Source of the DNA: DASXQK01 sp963724385
Lineage (GTDB): Bacteria > Pseudomonadota > Alphaproteobacteria > Dongiales > Dongiaceae
Assembly (NCBI GenBank): GCA_963724385.1
Contig: CAVRUJ010000001.1
Coordinates: forward strand, 2,852,001 to 2,916,000
Reading direction: 5' to 3'
DNA: 64,000 bases
The position numbers and the translations under genes are program-made. Shown piece after piece: positions 1-8,251 of the stretch (position 1 is its first letter; the number at the start of each line of letters is the position of its first letter). The notes beneath the pieces are model-generated. The model saw only the letters and a program-made list of their open reading frames with translations. It was not told the origin of the DNA and made no database searches.

Positions 1-143
1 CGGCAAGCCGCGGCCCCGCGTGCGGTTTCAAACGGGCGAGGTCATAGCCGCCCGGCCGGGCGATGGCAAGCCCTTTCCAGCGCGACGAGAGAACGTGCTG
101 TAACCTGCTGAAATACGGATATTATTTGTGGACGCTCGGCGGC
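1..143. other. Flank downstream of dnaE, no gene recognised
   Basis: This is the 3' flank of dnaE at the window edge. I see no conserved reading frame, no convincing hairpin followed by a T-run, and no tRNA. The short frames that cross it are antisense or run through dnaE. A gene starting left of the window cannot be excluded. Confidence 0.4.
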
Positions 144-3100
144 TCAGAAATCCTGCACATCGACGACCCCGGGAATGGCCTTGATGGCGCCGCGGGTGGC
201 CGGCGAGATCGCCCAGTTGCCGGCCACCGCCAGCTCGCATTCCCTGCCCCGGTCGAGCTCGAGCACCAGCTTCAGGCGCCCCCTGCCCCGCCCGCAGCGC
301 TCCATGATCTGCTTCAGGCCGGTGAGCGGCCCGGAATTGTCGAGGAAGACCTTGAGGCCGGCGCTGGCATGGGCGGCCGCCTCGTCCAGCGGCTGGATCG
401 CCTGGGCGGTGAGGCGGATGCTGTCAGGCTCCAGCCGCGTATCGACCGTGAGCAGGAGAGGCGTGCCGGGCTGCAAGAGCTCGCGATGCGCCGACAGCAG
501 CTCCGAAAAGAGGACCACCTCGTAGACCCCCGAACTGTCCGAAAGCTGGACGAAGGCAAAGCGCGCGCCGCGGGCCGAGGTCCGCTCCTGCTTGCCGGTG
601 ACAATGCCGGCGAGCTTCGCGCGCATGGTCGGCCTGCCGGCGAGCCAAGTCTGGAGGTCGGCGAAGCGCACCACGTCCAGCCGCTTCAAGGTGCTGCCGT
701 AGCTGTCGAGCGGATGGGCCGAGAGATAGAAGCCGATGGCCTCGAACTCGTGGCGCAGTTTGTCCATGCCCGGCCAGTCCGGAACCGCCGGGAGGCTGAG
801 GCGCGGCGCCTCCCCGCCGCCGGCAAACAGGCTCGCCTGCTGGCTCGTCCGGTCGCTGGCCGCCGCTCCCGCCTGGCGCAGAAGCAGCTCGGCTGCTTCG
901 AAGGTCTGGCGCCGGTTGGCGTTGAGCCCGTCGAAGGCGCCGGCGGCGATCAGGTTCTCGAGCGCGCGCCGGTTCAGCAGGCGCGGATCGCAGCGCTGGG
1001 CAAAATCGGCGAGGCTCGCGAAGGCACCGCCTGCCTGGCGCGAAGCTACGATCCCCTCGGCCGCGCCCTGGCCGACATTACGCACCGCGGCCAGGGCGTA
1101 GCGTACGGCGAGCGTGCCGTCGGCCTCGGCCTCGACGCCAAAGACCGCCTCCGACCGGTTCACATCCGGCGGCAACAGACGGATCTTCAGCCGTCCCAGC
1201 TCCTGCCGGAAGACGCCGAGCTTGTCGGTGTTGTGAATGTCGAGGGTCATCGAGGCGGCGAAGAATTCGACCGGGTGGTTCGCCTTAAGCCAGGCCGTCT
1301 GATAGGCGATGAGGGCGTAAGCCGCCGCGTGGCTCTTGTTGAACCCATAACCCGCGAACTTGTTGACCTGGTCGAAGATTTGCGCGGCCGTGGCCTGGTC
1401 GACCTTGTTGGCGACGGCGCCGGTGATGAAGTTGGCGCGCTGGGCCTCCATCTCCGCCTTGATCTTCTTGCCCATGGCCCAGCGCAATACGTCCGCGGCG
1501 CCCATGCTGAAGCCCGACAGCTTCTGGGCGATCTGCATCACCTGTTCCTGGTAGATCATGATTCCGAAGGTCTCCTTCAGGATACCTTCGAGGGAGGGAT
1601 GCAGGTAGTCGGGCTTCTCCTGGCCATGCTTGCAGGCGATGTAGCGCGGGATGTTGTCCATCGGCCCCGGTCGGTAGAGGGCCACGAGAGCAATGATGTC
1701 CTCGAACCGGTCGGGCTTGAGCCGGCGCAGCGCATCGCGCATGCCGGAACCTTCCAGCTGGAACACGCCGGTCGAATCCCCGTGGCTCAGCATGGCGTAG
1801 GTCTTCGGATCGTCGAGGGGGAGTCGCGCGAGATCGACGGCGATTCCGCGCTTGCGCAGCAGGGCCTCGGCCTGGATCAGCACGGTCAGCGTCTTCAGGC
1901 CGAGGAAATCGAACTTCACCAGCCCGGCCTGCTCCACGTCCTTCATGTTGAACTGGGTCACCGGCATGTCGGAGCGGGGGTCCCGGTACATCGGTACCAG
2001 CTCCTCCAGCGGCCGGTCGCCGATGACCACGCCGGCGGCATGGGTGGAGGCATGGCGATAGAGCCCTTCGAGTTTGCGGGCGATGTCGAACAGCCGCGCC
2101 ACGGCCGGATCCTGCTCGATCGCCGCGCGAAGCTGCGGCTCGCCCTCGACCGCTTGGGCGAGGCTGACCGGGTTGGCGGGATTGTTGGGGACCATCTTGC
2201 AGAGCCGGTCCACCTGGCCATAGGGCATTTCCAGCACCCGGCCCACGTCGCGCAGCGCCGCGCGAGCCTGGAGCTTGCCGAAGGTGATGATCTGGGCTAC
2301 CCGGTCGCGGCCGTATTTTTCCTGGACGTAGTGGATCACTTCGTCCCGCCGCTCCTGGCAGAAGTCGATATCGAAATCAGGCATCGATATGCGGTCGGGA
2401 TTGAGGAAGCGCTCGAAGAGCAGGCCCCAGCGCAAGGGATCGAGATCGGTGATGTCGAGCGACCAGGCGACGACCGAGGCCGCGCCCGAGCCGCGCCCCG
2501 GTCCCACGGGAATGCCATGGCGCTTGGCCCAGCCGATAAAGTCGCCGACGATGAGGAAATAGCCGGCGAAGCCCATGGAGACGATGACGCCAAGCTCGTA
2601 ATCGAGCCTTTGGCGGTAGATCTCGCGCTCGGCCTCGCTCCTGCCCTGCATGCGCCGGGCCAGCCCGGCGACGGCCTGCCGGCGCAGTTCCTCCGGTTCG
2701 GGCAGGCCGTCGGCGGAGGTGAAGGGCGGCAGGATCGGCTTGCGCTTGAGCGGCATATAGGCGCAGCGCCGGGCGACGACGAGGGTATTGTCCGCCGCCT
2801 CCGGAAGATCGGCGAACAGCCTGCGCATCTCATCGGCGCTCTTGAACCGGTGCTCGGGCGTGACGCGCCGGCGCTTCTCCTCGCTCAGCAGCGCCCCTTC
2901 GGCGATGCAGAGCAAGGCGTCATGGGCCTCGTACACGCTCTCGTCGACGAAGAACACTTCGTTGACGGCGAGAAGCGGCAGGCCGCTCGCATAGGCTAGC
3001 TCGATCAAGCGCCCCTCGATCTGGCGCTCCACGGCCAGGCCATGGCGCTGCAGCTCGACATAGAGCCGGCCGGGGAACAGCGCCTGAAGCTCCGCCAAGG

Positions 3101-3584
3101 CTTCGCCCGCCGCCGCGTCCTGGCCCTCGGCCAGGAGGCGCCCGACGCGGCCCTGAGGCCCGCCGGTAAGCGCGATGAGGCCTCCAGTCGCGCCGGCGAG
3201 CGCGGAGAGTGCCAATTGCGCCGCCTCGCCGGGCTCGCCCTCCAGGAAGGACCGGCTGGAAAGATGCAGGAGATTGCGATAGCCGGCTTCGTTCTGCACC
3301 AGCAGCACGAGCTGGTCCGGCGCCGGCTTCAGGCCCGGTCGCGCAGGCCCTTCGCCATTCTGGCGCCTGATGCCGATCTGGCAGCCGATGATGGGTTGGA
3401 CGCCGGCCTCCGCGGCGGCTTGGGCGAATTGAAAGGCCCCGAAGAGGTTTCCGCTGTCGGTCACGGCGACGGCCGGCATGGCGTTGCGCCGGCAGAGATC
3501 GATCAGCTGCTTGATCTTGATCGCGCCCTCGGAGAGCGAATAGGCGGAGTGAACTCTCAGATGGACGAAATCGGCATGAGCCAT
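144..3584 (-). CDS. dnaE: DNA polymerase III subunit alpha
   Basis: This is the replicative polymerase catalytic subunit, 1146 aa, the usual DnaE length. It begins with a PHP domain (HLRVHSAYSL near residue 8). The palm carries the catalytic aspartates in PDFDIDF near residue 400 and a third in KFDFLGL, followed by the (HhH)2, OB-fold and C-terminal tau-binding regions. The frame extends 12 codons further upstream from a GTG, but the ATG at 3584 gives the standard MAHADFVHLR start. It is the last gene of the minus-strand array, 48 bp after lolD, an order seen in many alphaproteobacteria. It is intact, unlike several genes upstream. Function is confident from family signatures. Confidence 0.97.
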   Translation of the reverse strand: MAHADFVHLRVHSAYSLSEGAIKIKQLIDLCRRNAMPAVAVTDSGNLFGAFQFAQAAAEAGVQPIIGCQIGIRRQNGEGPARPGLKPAPDQLVLLVQNEAGYRNLLHLSSRSFLEGEPGEAAQLALSALAGATGGLIALTGGPQGRVGRLLAEGQDAAAGEALAELQALFPGRLYVELQRHGLAVERQIEGRLIELAYASGLPLLAVNEVFFVDESVYEAHDALLCIAEGALLSEEKRRRVTPEHRFKSADEMRRLFADLPEAADNTLVVARRCAYMPLKRKPILPPFTSADGLPEPEELRRQAVAGLARRMQGRSEAEREIYRQRLDYELGVIVSMGFAGYFLIVGDFIGWAKRHGIPVGPGRGSGAASVVAWSLDITDLDPLRWGLLFERFLNPDRISMPDFDIDFCQERRDEVIHYVQEKYGRDRVAQIITFGKLQARAALRDVGRVLEMPYGQVDRLCKMVPNNPANPVSLAQAVEGEPQLRAAIEQDPAVARLFDIARKLEGLYRHASTHAAGVVIGDRPLEELVPMYRDPRSDMPVTQFNMKDVEQAGLVKFDFLGLKTLTVLIQAEALLRKRGIAVDLARLPLDDPKTYAMLSHGDSTGVFQLEGSGMRDALRRLKPDRFEDIIALVALYRPGPMDNIPRYIACKHGQEKPDYLHPSLEGILKETFGIMIYQEQVMQIAQKLSGFSMGAADVLRWAMGKKIKAEMEAQRANFITGAVANKVDQATAAQIFDQVNKFAGYGFNKSHAAAYALIAYQTAWLKANHPVEFFAASMTLDIHNTDKLGVFRQELGRLKIRLLPPDVNRSEAVFGVEAEADGTLAVRYALAAVRNVGQGAAEGIVASRQAGGAFASLADFAQRCDPRLLNRRALENLIAAGAFDGLNANRRQTFEAAELLLRQAGAAASDRTSQQASLFAGGGEAPRLSLPAVPDWPGMDKLRHEFEAIGFYLSAHPLDSYGSTLKRLDVVRFADLQTWLAGRPTMRAKLAGIVTGKQERTSARGARFAFVQLSDSSGVYEVVLFSELLSAHRELLQPGTPLLLTVDTRLEPDSIRLTAQAIQPLDEAAAHASAGLKVFLDNSGPLTGLKQIMERCGRGRGRLKLVLELDRGRECELAVAGNWAISPATRGAIKAIPGVVDVQDF

Positions 3585-3632
3585 TCGCCGAGCATTCCAC
3601 GCCCGGCCCGGAGTCGTCACCAGGATTCGGAA

Positions 3633-4340
3633 TCAGGCCTGACCGGAACCCGTCAGGCGCCCGTCGGTAATCGTGAGGACCCGATCCATCCGGCGCGAAA
3701 GCTCGAGGTTGTGGGTCGCGACCAGCGCCGCCAGGCCCGAAGCGCGTACCAGCTTGGACAGGACCGCGAACACTTCGTCCGACGTATGGTGGTCGAGATT
3801 GCCCGTCGGTTCGTCAGCCAGCAGAAGAGCCGGCCGGTTGGCGAGCGCTCTCGCGATGGCGACGCGCTGCTGCTCGCCGCCCGAGAGCTCGGCCGGACGA
3901 TGGCCCGTGCGCTTTTCCAGCCCGACGAGGCCCAGAAGCTCCCGCGCCCGCTCGCCGGCCTGCCGGCGCGAGACGCCGGCGATCATCTGCGGGATGGCGA
4001 CGTTTTCCAGCGCGGTAAATTCCGGCAATAGATGGTGATACTGATAGACGAAGCCGATGGTGGAGCGGCGCAACTCGGTCCGGCGCTGGTCGCCAAGACT
4101 CCCCGCCCTATCGCCCTTGATGAAGACTTCGCCCGCGCTCGGGCGTTCCAACAGGCCGCAGATCTGGAGCAGGGTGGATTTGCCGGCGCCCGACGGCCCG
4201 ATGAGGGCCACCAGTTCGCCGCCGCTGAGCGTGAGCGAGGCATCGCGGACGACCTCCAGCCGGCTCTCGCCCTGGCCGAAGCTGCGGCTCACGCTTTTCA
4301 GGGCCAGAACGGGCTCCAAGGCCGTGGCCGGCTCACTCAT
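3633..4340 (-). CDS. lolD: Lipoprotein-releasing ABC transporter ATPase LolD
   Basis: This is the cytoplasmic ATPase of the Lol system, which extracts outer-membrane lipoproteins from the inner membrane (235 aa). Walker A is GPSGAGKST, the signature is LSGGEQQRVAIARAL and Walker B is LLLADEPTGNLD. The frame is open 20 codons upstream, but that part lies inside lolC. The ATG at 4340 overlaps the lolC stop by 8 bp and is the natural start, consistent with translational coupling. The permease neighbour distinguishes it from MacB-type or other MetN-like ATPases. Confidence 0.93.
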   Translation of the reverse strand: MSEPATALEPVLALKSVSRSFGQGESRLEVVRDASLTLSGGELVALIGPSGAGKSTLLQICGLLERPSAGEVFIKGDRAGSLGDQRRTELRRSTIGFVYQYHHLLPEFTALENVAIPQMIAGVSRRQAGERARELLGLVGLEKRTGHRPAELSGGEQQRVAIARALANRPALLLADEPTGNLDHHTSDEVFAVLSKLVRASGLAALVATHNLELSRRMDRVLTITDGRLTGSGQA

Positions 4341-5577
4341 AGCGCAGCGCCTCGACAGGATCGAGACGCGCCGCCCGCCAGGAGGGATAGAGGGTGGCAA
4401 GCAGCGAAAGCGTCAGCGACATGACCACAACCGTCGTCACCTCGCCCGGATCGACGATGGCCGGCAGCTGAGACAGGAAGTAGATCTCCTCGGGGAAGAG
4501 ACGCGTGTGCAGCAGGCCCTGGAGCCATTGGCGGATCGACTCGATGTTGTCGGCGAAGGCGAGGCCGATGCCGAATCCGAGCGCCGTGCCGAACACGCCG
4601 ATGCTGGCGCCGCTCAAGAGGAAGATGCGCATGATCATGCCGCGCGTGGCGCCCATGGTCCGAAGGATGGCGATGTCGCGGCCCTTGTCCTTCACCAGCA
4701 TGATCTGGCCGGAAATGATGTTGAAGGCGGCGACCACGATGATGAGGGTCAGGATCAGGAACATGACGTTGCGCTCGACCTGGATCGCCCCGAAGAAGCT
4801 GGAGTTGGCCTGCTGCCAATCGACGAAGCGGTAGTTGCTTCCGATCTTCGCCTGGATGGCGTCCACGGCGGCGGTGATCCGGTCGGGATCATCGACGGTG
4901 ATTTCGATGTCGCTCGCCGCCCCGGGCATCTTGAAATAGAGCTGGGCGGCTTCCAGCGGCATAAAGACGAAGCTGCTGTCGTATTCCGACATGCCAACTT
5001 CGAAGATGCCGACCACGTCATAAACCTTGATGCGCGGGATGAGGCCGATGAGGGTCGCCGTCGACTGAGGCGAGATCAGCGTGATCTGGTCGCCGACGCC
5101 GACGCCCAGGCCCTCGGCCATGCGTCGGCCGATGATGACCACGTCCTCGCCGTGGAAGCGATCGAGGCTGCCTTCCTTGATGTTGTTCGCGATGATCGCC
5201 CGCGCTTTGATGTCCTCCGGCCGCATGCCGCGGACCACGGCGCCGATGGCGCGGTCCTTCACCGTGACCATGGCCTGGCCCTGGACCATGGGATCGGCCA
5301 TCTTGACCATGGGAAGCTTGCGCAGCTCGTCGGTCAGCCGAGCGTAATCGGGCAGCGGGCCCTGGTAGGCCTCCATGGTGAGATGGCCGTTCAGGCCGAG
5401 GATGCGTCCCAAGAGCTCGTGGCGGAATCCGTTCATCACGGACATGACGATGATGAGCGTGGCCACGCCAAGCGCGATGCCGAGCAGGGAGAAACCGGCG
5501 ATCACGGAGATGAAGCCCTCCTTGCGCCGCGCCCGCAGGTAGCGCATCGCCACCATGCGCTCGAAGGGGGAGAACAT
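4333..5577 (-). CDS. lolC: Lipoprotein-releasing ABC transporter permease LolC/LolE
   Basis: This is the inner-membrane permease of the Lol system, 414 aa, which is typical. The order is one N-terminal membrane segment (about residues 22-45), a periplasmic domain of about 220 residues, then three membrane segments between about 270 and 400 (FtsX-like fold). The N-terminus FERMVAMRYLRARRKEGFIS is characteristic of LolC/E. Only one permease gene is present with lolD, so the transporter is probably a homodimeric LolF-like or LolC-type arrangement; this is an inference from the locus. It starts 9 bp after the proS stop and overlaps lolD. Confidence 0.92.
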   Translation of the reverse strand: MFSPFERMVAMRYLRARRKEGFISVIAGFSLLGIALGVATLIIVMSVMNGFRHELLGRILGLNGHLTMEAYQGPLPDYARLTDELRKLPMVKMADPMVQGQAMVTVKDRAIGAVVRGMRPEDIKARAIIANNIKEGSLDRFHGEDVVIIGRRMAEGLGVGVGDQITLISPQSTATLIGLIPRIKVYDVVGIFEVGMSEYDSSFVFMPLEAAQLYFKMPGAASDIEITVDDPDRITAAVDAIQAKIGSNYRFVDWQQANSSFFGAIQVERNVMFLILTLIIVVAAFNIISGQIMLVKDKGRDIAILRTMGATRGMIMRIFLLSGASIGVFGTALGFGIGLAFADNIESIRQWLQGLLHTRLFPEEIYFLSQLPAIVDPGEVTTVVVMSLTLSLLATLYPSWRAARLDPVEALRYE

Positions 5578-5586
5578 CGGCGCTTC

Positions 5587-6912
5587 CTAGGGCGCGATCT
5601 TCTCGAGGGCGCGGTCGAGAGGCAGCTCGAGCCTTTCGCCCGTCGCCCGGCGCTTCAGCTCCACGAGGCCCGAGGCGATGCCGCGCGGACCGACGACGAG
5701 CTGCCAGGGTAGGCCGATCAGGTCCATGTCGGCGAATTTGGCGCCCGGCCGCTCGTCCCGGTCGTCATAAAGAACCTCGATCCCGGCCTGGCGCAGCCGG
5801 CCGTAGATGTCCTCGCATTTGGCCGCGGTCGCGGCGTCGTTGGTCTTGAGATTGATCAGGCCAACGGCAAAGGGCGCCACGCTGTCCGGCCAGATGATTC
5901 CGGCATCGTCGTGGCTCGCTTCGATGATGGCGCCCACCAGCCGCGAGACGCCGATGCCGTAGCTTCCCCCATGCACCGGCACCGCCTCGCCGTCGGGCTT
6001 GGCAACGAGGGCTTCGAGCGGCAGGGCGTACTTGGTGCCGAAATAGAAGATATGGCCGACCTCGATGCCCCGCCCGACATAGCGCCGCGCCTCCGGCACC
6101 CTCTCCTCGAACAGCGCCGCGTCATGCTTCTCGTCGGTGCGGGCATAAAGCGAGGTGAAATGGTCGACAACTTGGGCCACGGCTTTCGCGTCCTCGTAGT
6201 CGATATCGCTGCTGAGCGCATCGAATTCGATGAAATCCCGATCGCAGAAGACGGCGCTCTCCCCGGTATGGGCGAGGATGATGAATTCGTGCGACAGGTC
6301 GCCGCCGATGGGCCCGGTATCGGCCGCCATGGGAATCGCCTTCAGGCCCATGCGCTGGAAGGTGCGCTGATAGGCGACGAACATCTTGTTGTAGGCGCGC
6401 CTGGCGCCCTCCTGGTCGAGGTCGAAGGAATAGGCGTCCTTCATCAGGAACTCGCGGCCCCGCATGATGCCGAAGCGCGGCCTCACCTCGTCGCGGAATT
6501 TCCACTGGATGTGATAGAGCAGTTTCGGCAGCTCGCGGTAGCTCTTGACCGAATGGCGGAAGATCTCGGTGATCAGCTCCTCGTTGGTCGGTCCGTAGAG
6601 CATTTCCCGCTCGTGACGGTCCAAGATGCGCAGCATCTCCTTGCCGTAGTCGTCGTAGCGCCCCGATTTCTTCCACAGGTCGGCCGATTGGATGGTGGGC
6701 ATCAGGACTTCCTGGCAGCCCATGCGGTCCTGTTCCTCGCGCACGATCTGCTCGATCCGCTTCAGGACGCGAAAGCCGAGCGGCAGCCAGGAATATATGC
6801 CCGCACTTGCCTGGCGGATCATGCCGGCGCGCAGCATCAGACGGTGCGACACGATCTGGGCCTCGGCCGGATTCTCCTTGAGCGTCGGCATGAAATAGGC
6901 AGTGAGACGCAT
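5587..6912 (-). CDS. proS: Prolyl-tRNA synthetase (short alphaproteobacterial type)
   Basis: This enzyme charges tRNA-Pro with proline in the cytoplasm. It is a class II synthetase of 441 aa. That length matches the alphaproteobacterial form lacking the large INS editing domain found in the enterobacterial enzyme (about 570 aa). The N-terminal MRLTAYFMPTLKENPAEA and the motif 2 region (WKFRDEVRPRFGIMRGREF) are clear, and a C-terminal anticodon-binding domain follows from about residue 330. Lack of INS implies that mischarged Ala-tRNA-Pro must be cleared in trans, for example by a free-standing ProXp-type protein elsewhere; that is inference. Confidence 0.96.
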   Translation of the reverse strand: MRLTAYFMPTLKENPAEAQIVSHRLMLRAGMIRQASAGIYSWLPLGFRVLKRIEQIVREEQDRMGCQEVLMPTIQSADLWKKSGRYDDYGKEMLRILDRHEREMLYGPTNEELITEIFRHSVKSYRELPKLLYHIQWKFRDEVRPRFGIMRGREFLMKDAYSFDLDQEGARRAYNKMFVAYQRTFQRMGLKAIPMAADTGPIGGDLSHEFIILAHTGESAVFCDRDFIEFDALSSDIDYEDAKAVAQVVDHFTSLYARTDEKHDAALFEERVPEARRYVGRGIEVGHIFYFGTKYALPLEALVAKPDGEAVPVHGGSYGIGVSRLVGAIIEASHDDAGIIWPDSVAPFAVGLINLKTNDAATAAKCEDIYGRLRQAGIEVLYDDRDERPGAKFADMDLIGLPWQLVVGPRGIASGLVELKRRATGERLELPLDRALEKIAP

Positions 6913-6982
6913 TGAATTTCCTTGAGGTTGGCGGCCGTGAATTTAGGCGAGGCCCCGGGCGCTGTCCATGGCCCGAGGGCGC

Positions 6983-7538
6983 TCAGCGCTTGGCGCGGGC
7001 TTCGGCTTTGAGCCAGGGCGGGCGAAGCCGGGCGATGCGCTTGTAGACCGGACAATCGGGCGCGTGGGCGCCGGGCAGGTAGCCGAGGCTCATCAGGAAC
7101 TCGCCGACGATTTCCCCGCCGGTGAAGCGGAAGGACGATTTGAACAGCTTCACCCATTCCGCCTTGGACAAGGGATGGTAGGAGTTCGAGCCAGCCAGCG
7201 AAGGATCCGTGGCTCTCCCGGATCGCCTGCAGGCGCTTGGCGTTCTCGATGGCGGCCTCGATCTTGAGGCGATTGCGGATGATGCCGGCATCAGCCATCA
7301 GGCGCCGGCGCTCGCGCGCGCCGAAGGCGGCCACCTTATCGATGTCGAATTCAGCGTAAGCGTTTCGGAAGGCCGGCCGCTTCTGCAGGCAGGTGAGCCA
7401 GGAGAGCCCCGCCTGGTTGATTTCGAGCACGAGGCGCTCGAACAGGACGTCGTCGGCGCGGGAAGGGAATCCGTATTCCCGCTCGTGATAGGGCCCGTGC
7501 AGGGGATGGCCGGGGGCGATCTTGCAGTAGCCGCTCAT
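6983..7538 (-). CDS. tag: DNA-3-methyladenine glycosylase I, frameshifted
   Basis: This is a base-excision repair glycosylase for 3-methyladenine. The N-terminal frame (from MSGYCKIAPGHPLHGPYHER) holds the first zinc ligands (Cys5 and the following His). The C-terminal frame begins at about 7190 with HPLSKAEWVKLF and ends with GAHAPDCPVYKRI, which supplies the H-x3-C zinc pair. The two halves are joined by one extra base in the run GGCTCGAACTCC. With that base removed the protein would be about 184 aa, normal for Tag. The start at 7538 is an ATG. The shift could be a sequencing error or a real mutation. The gene sits between proS and a DUF1467 gene. Confidence 0.85.
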
Positions 7539-7578
7539 CGAATGCAGTCCGTCTGGGGAAAGCCGCTCGCGAGGAATG

Positions 7579-7812
7579 TCAGTTGCGGAAGCTAAGCCAG
7601 GGCGAGCGGATCAGCCACATGGCAATCAGCCAAATCACCAATGAAATTCCCGTCGTCGCACCTACCTTGGCCCAGAGGCGCGGCGCCTTGGGCGCGCCGG
7701 CGTCGTGGCCGGGCGCCGGGTTCTCGTCGCGGTCCACGCCCCAAGGCAGGACCGCGAACAGGACGACCCACCAGATCAAGGCGAAGACGACGGCCGCGGT
7801 CAGCCAGCTCAT
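7579..7812 (-). CDS. DUF1467 family small membrane protein
   Basis: This is a 77-aa inner-membrane protein with two predicted membrane helices (about residues 5-25 and 50-70) around a short charged loop containing WGVDRDENP. This motif and the position between mce and proS are typical of the DUF1467 family in alphaproteobacteria. Its function is unknown. The start overlaps the mce stop (ATGA), so the two are likely cotranscribed and translationally coupled. Confidence 0.85.
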   Translation of the reverse strand: MSWLTAAVVFALIWWVVLFAVLPWGVDRDENPAPGHDAGAPKAPRLWAKVGATTGISLVIWLIAMWLIRSPWLSFRN

Positions 7813-8213
7813 GCCTGCTCCAGCTCGATCAGGCTGCCGCAGAAGTCCTTGGGATGCAGGAACAGGACCGGCTTGCCATGGGCGCCGATCCTGGGTTCGC
7901 CGTCGCCGAGGACCCGGGCGCCGGTCGCGGCGAGACGGTCGCGAGCGGCCAGGATGTCAATGACCTCGTAGCAGATGTGATGGATGCCGCCCGCCGGATT
8001 CCGGGCGAGGAAAGCGGCGATGGGTGAATTCTCGCCCAGGGGTTCCAAGAGCTCGACCTTGGTGTTGGGGAGCGAAACGAAGGCCACCGTCACGCCATGT
8101 TCGGGCTGGGGAACGGGCCCTGACACTTGCGCGCCCAGGGTTCCCCTGTAGACAGCCGAGGCCGCCGCCAGATTCGGCACGGCGATGGCGATGTGGTTCA
8201 GTCGGCCGATCAT
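7809..8213 (-). CDS. mce: Methylmalonyl-CoA epimerase
   Basis: This enzyme interconverts (R)- and (S)-methylmalonyl-CoA in the propionyl-CoA to succinyl-CoA route. It is a glyoxalase/VOC-fold protein of 134 aa with two beta-alpha-beta-beta-beta modules. Metal ligands and their surroundings are visible as LNHIAIAV near the N-terminus, GGIHHICYEV in the middle and LIELEQ at the end. The ATG at 8213 (MIGRLNHIAI) fits the family; an in-frame ATG at 8225 would add four residues. It lies 38 bp after rnj, in the conserved rnj-mce-DUF1467-proS order. Confidence 0.92.
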   Translation of the reverse strand: MIGRLNHIAIAVPNLAAASAVYRGTLGAQVSGPVPQPEHGVTVAFVSLPNTKVELLEPLGENSPIAAFLARNPAGGIHHICYEVIDILAARDRLAATGARVLGDGEPRIGAHGKPVLFLHPKDFCGSLIELEQA

Positions 8214-8251
8214 CGGTCGATCCATGCCCGTTTCAGGAAACTTGGGCGAGG

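Noticed and set aside
63..2999. 978-codon open frame on the plus strand antisense to dnaE
   Set aside because: It mirrors dnaE codons in a high-GC gene and has no recognisable domain; dnaE on the other strand is complete with all catalytic motifs.
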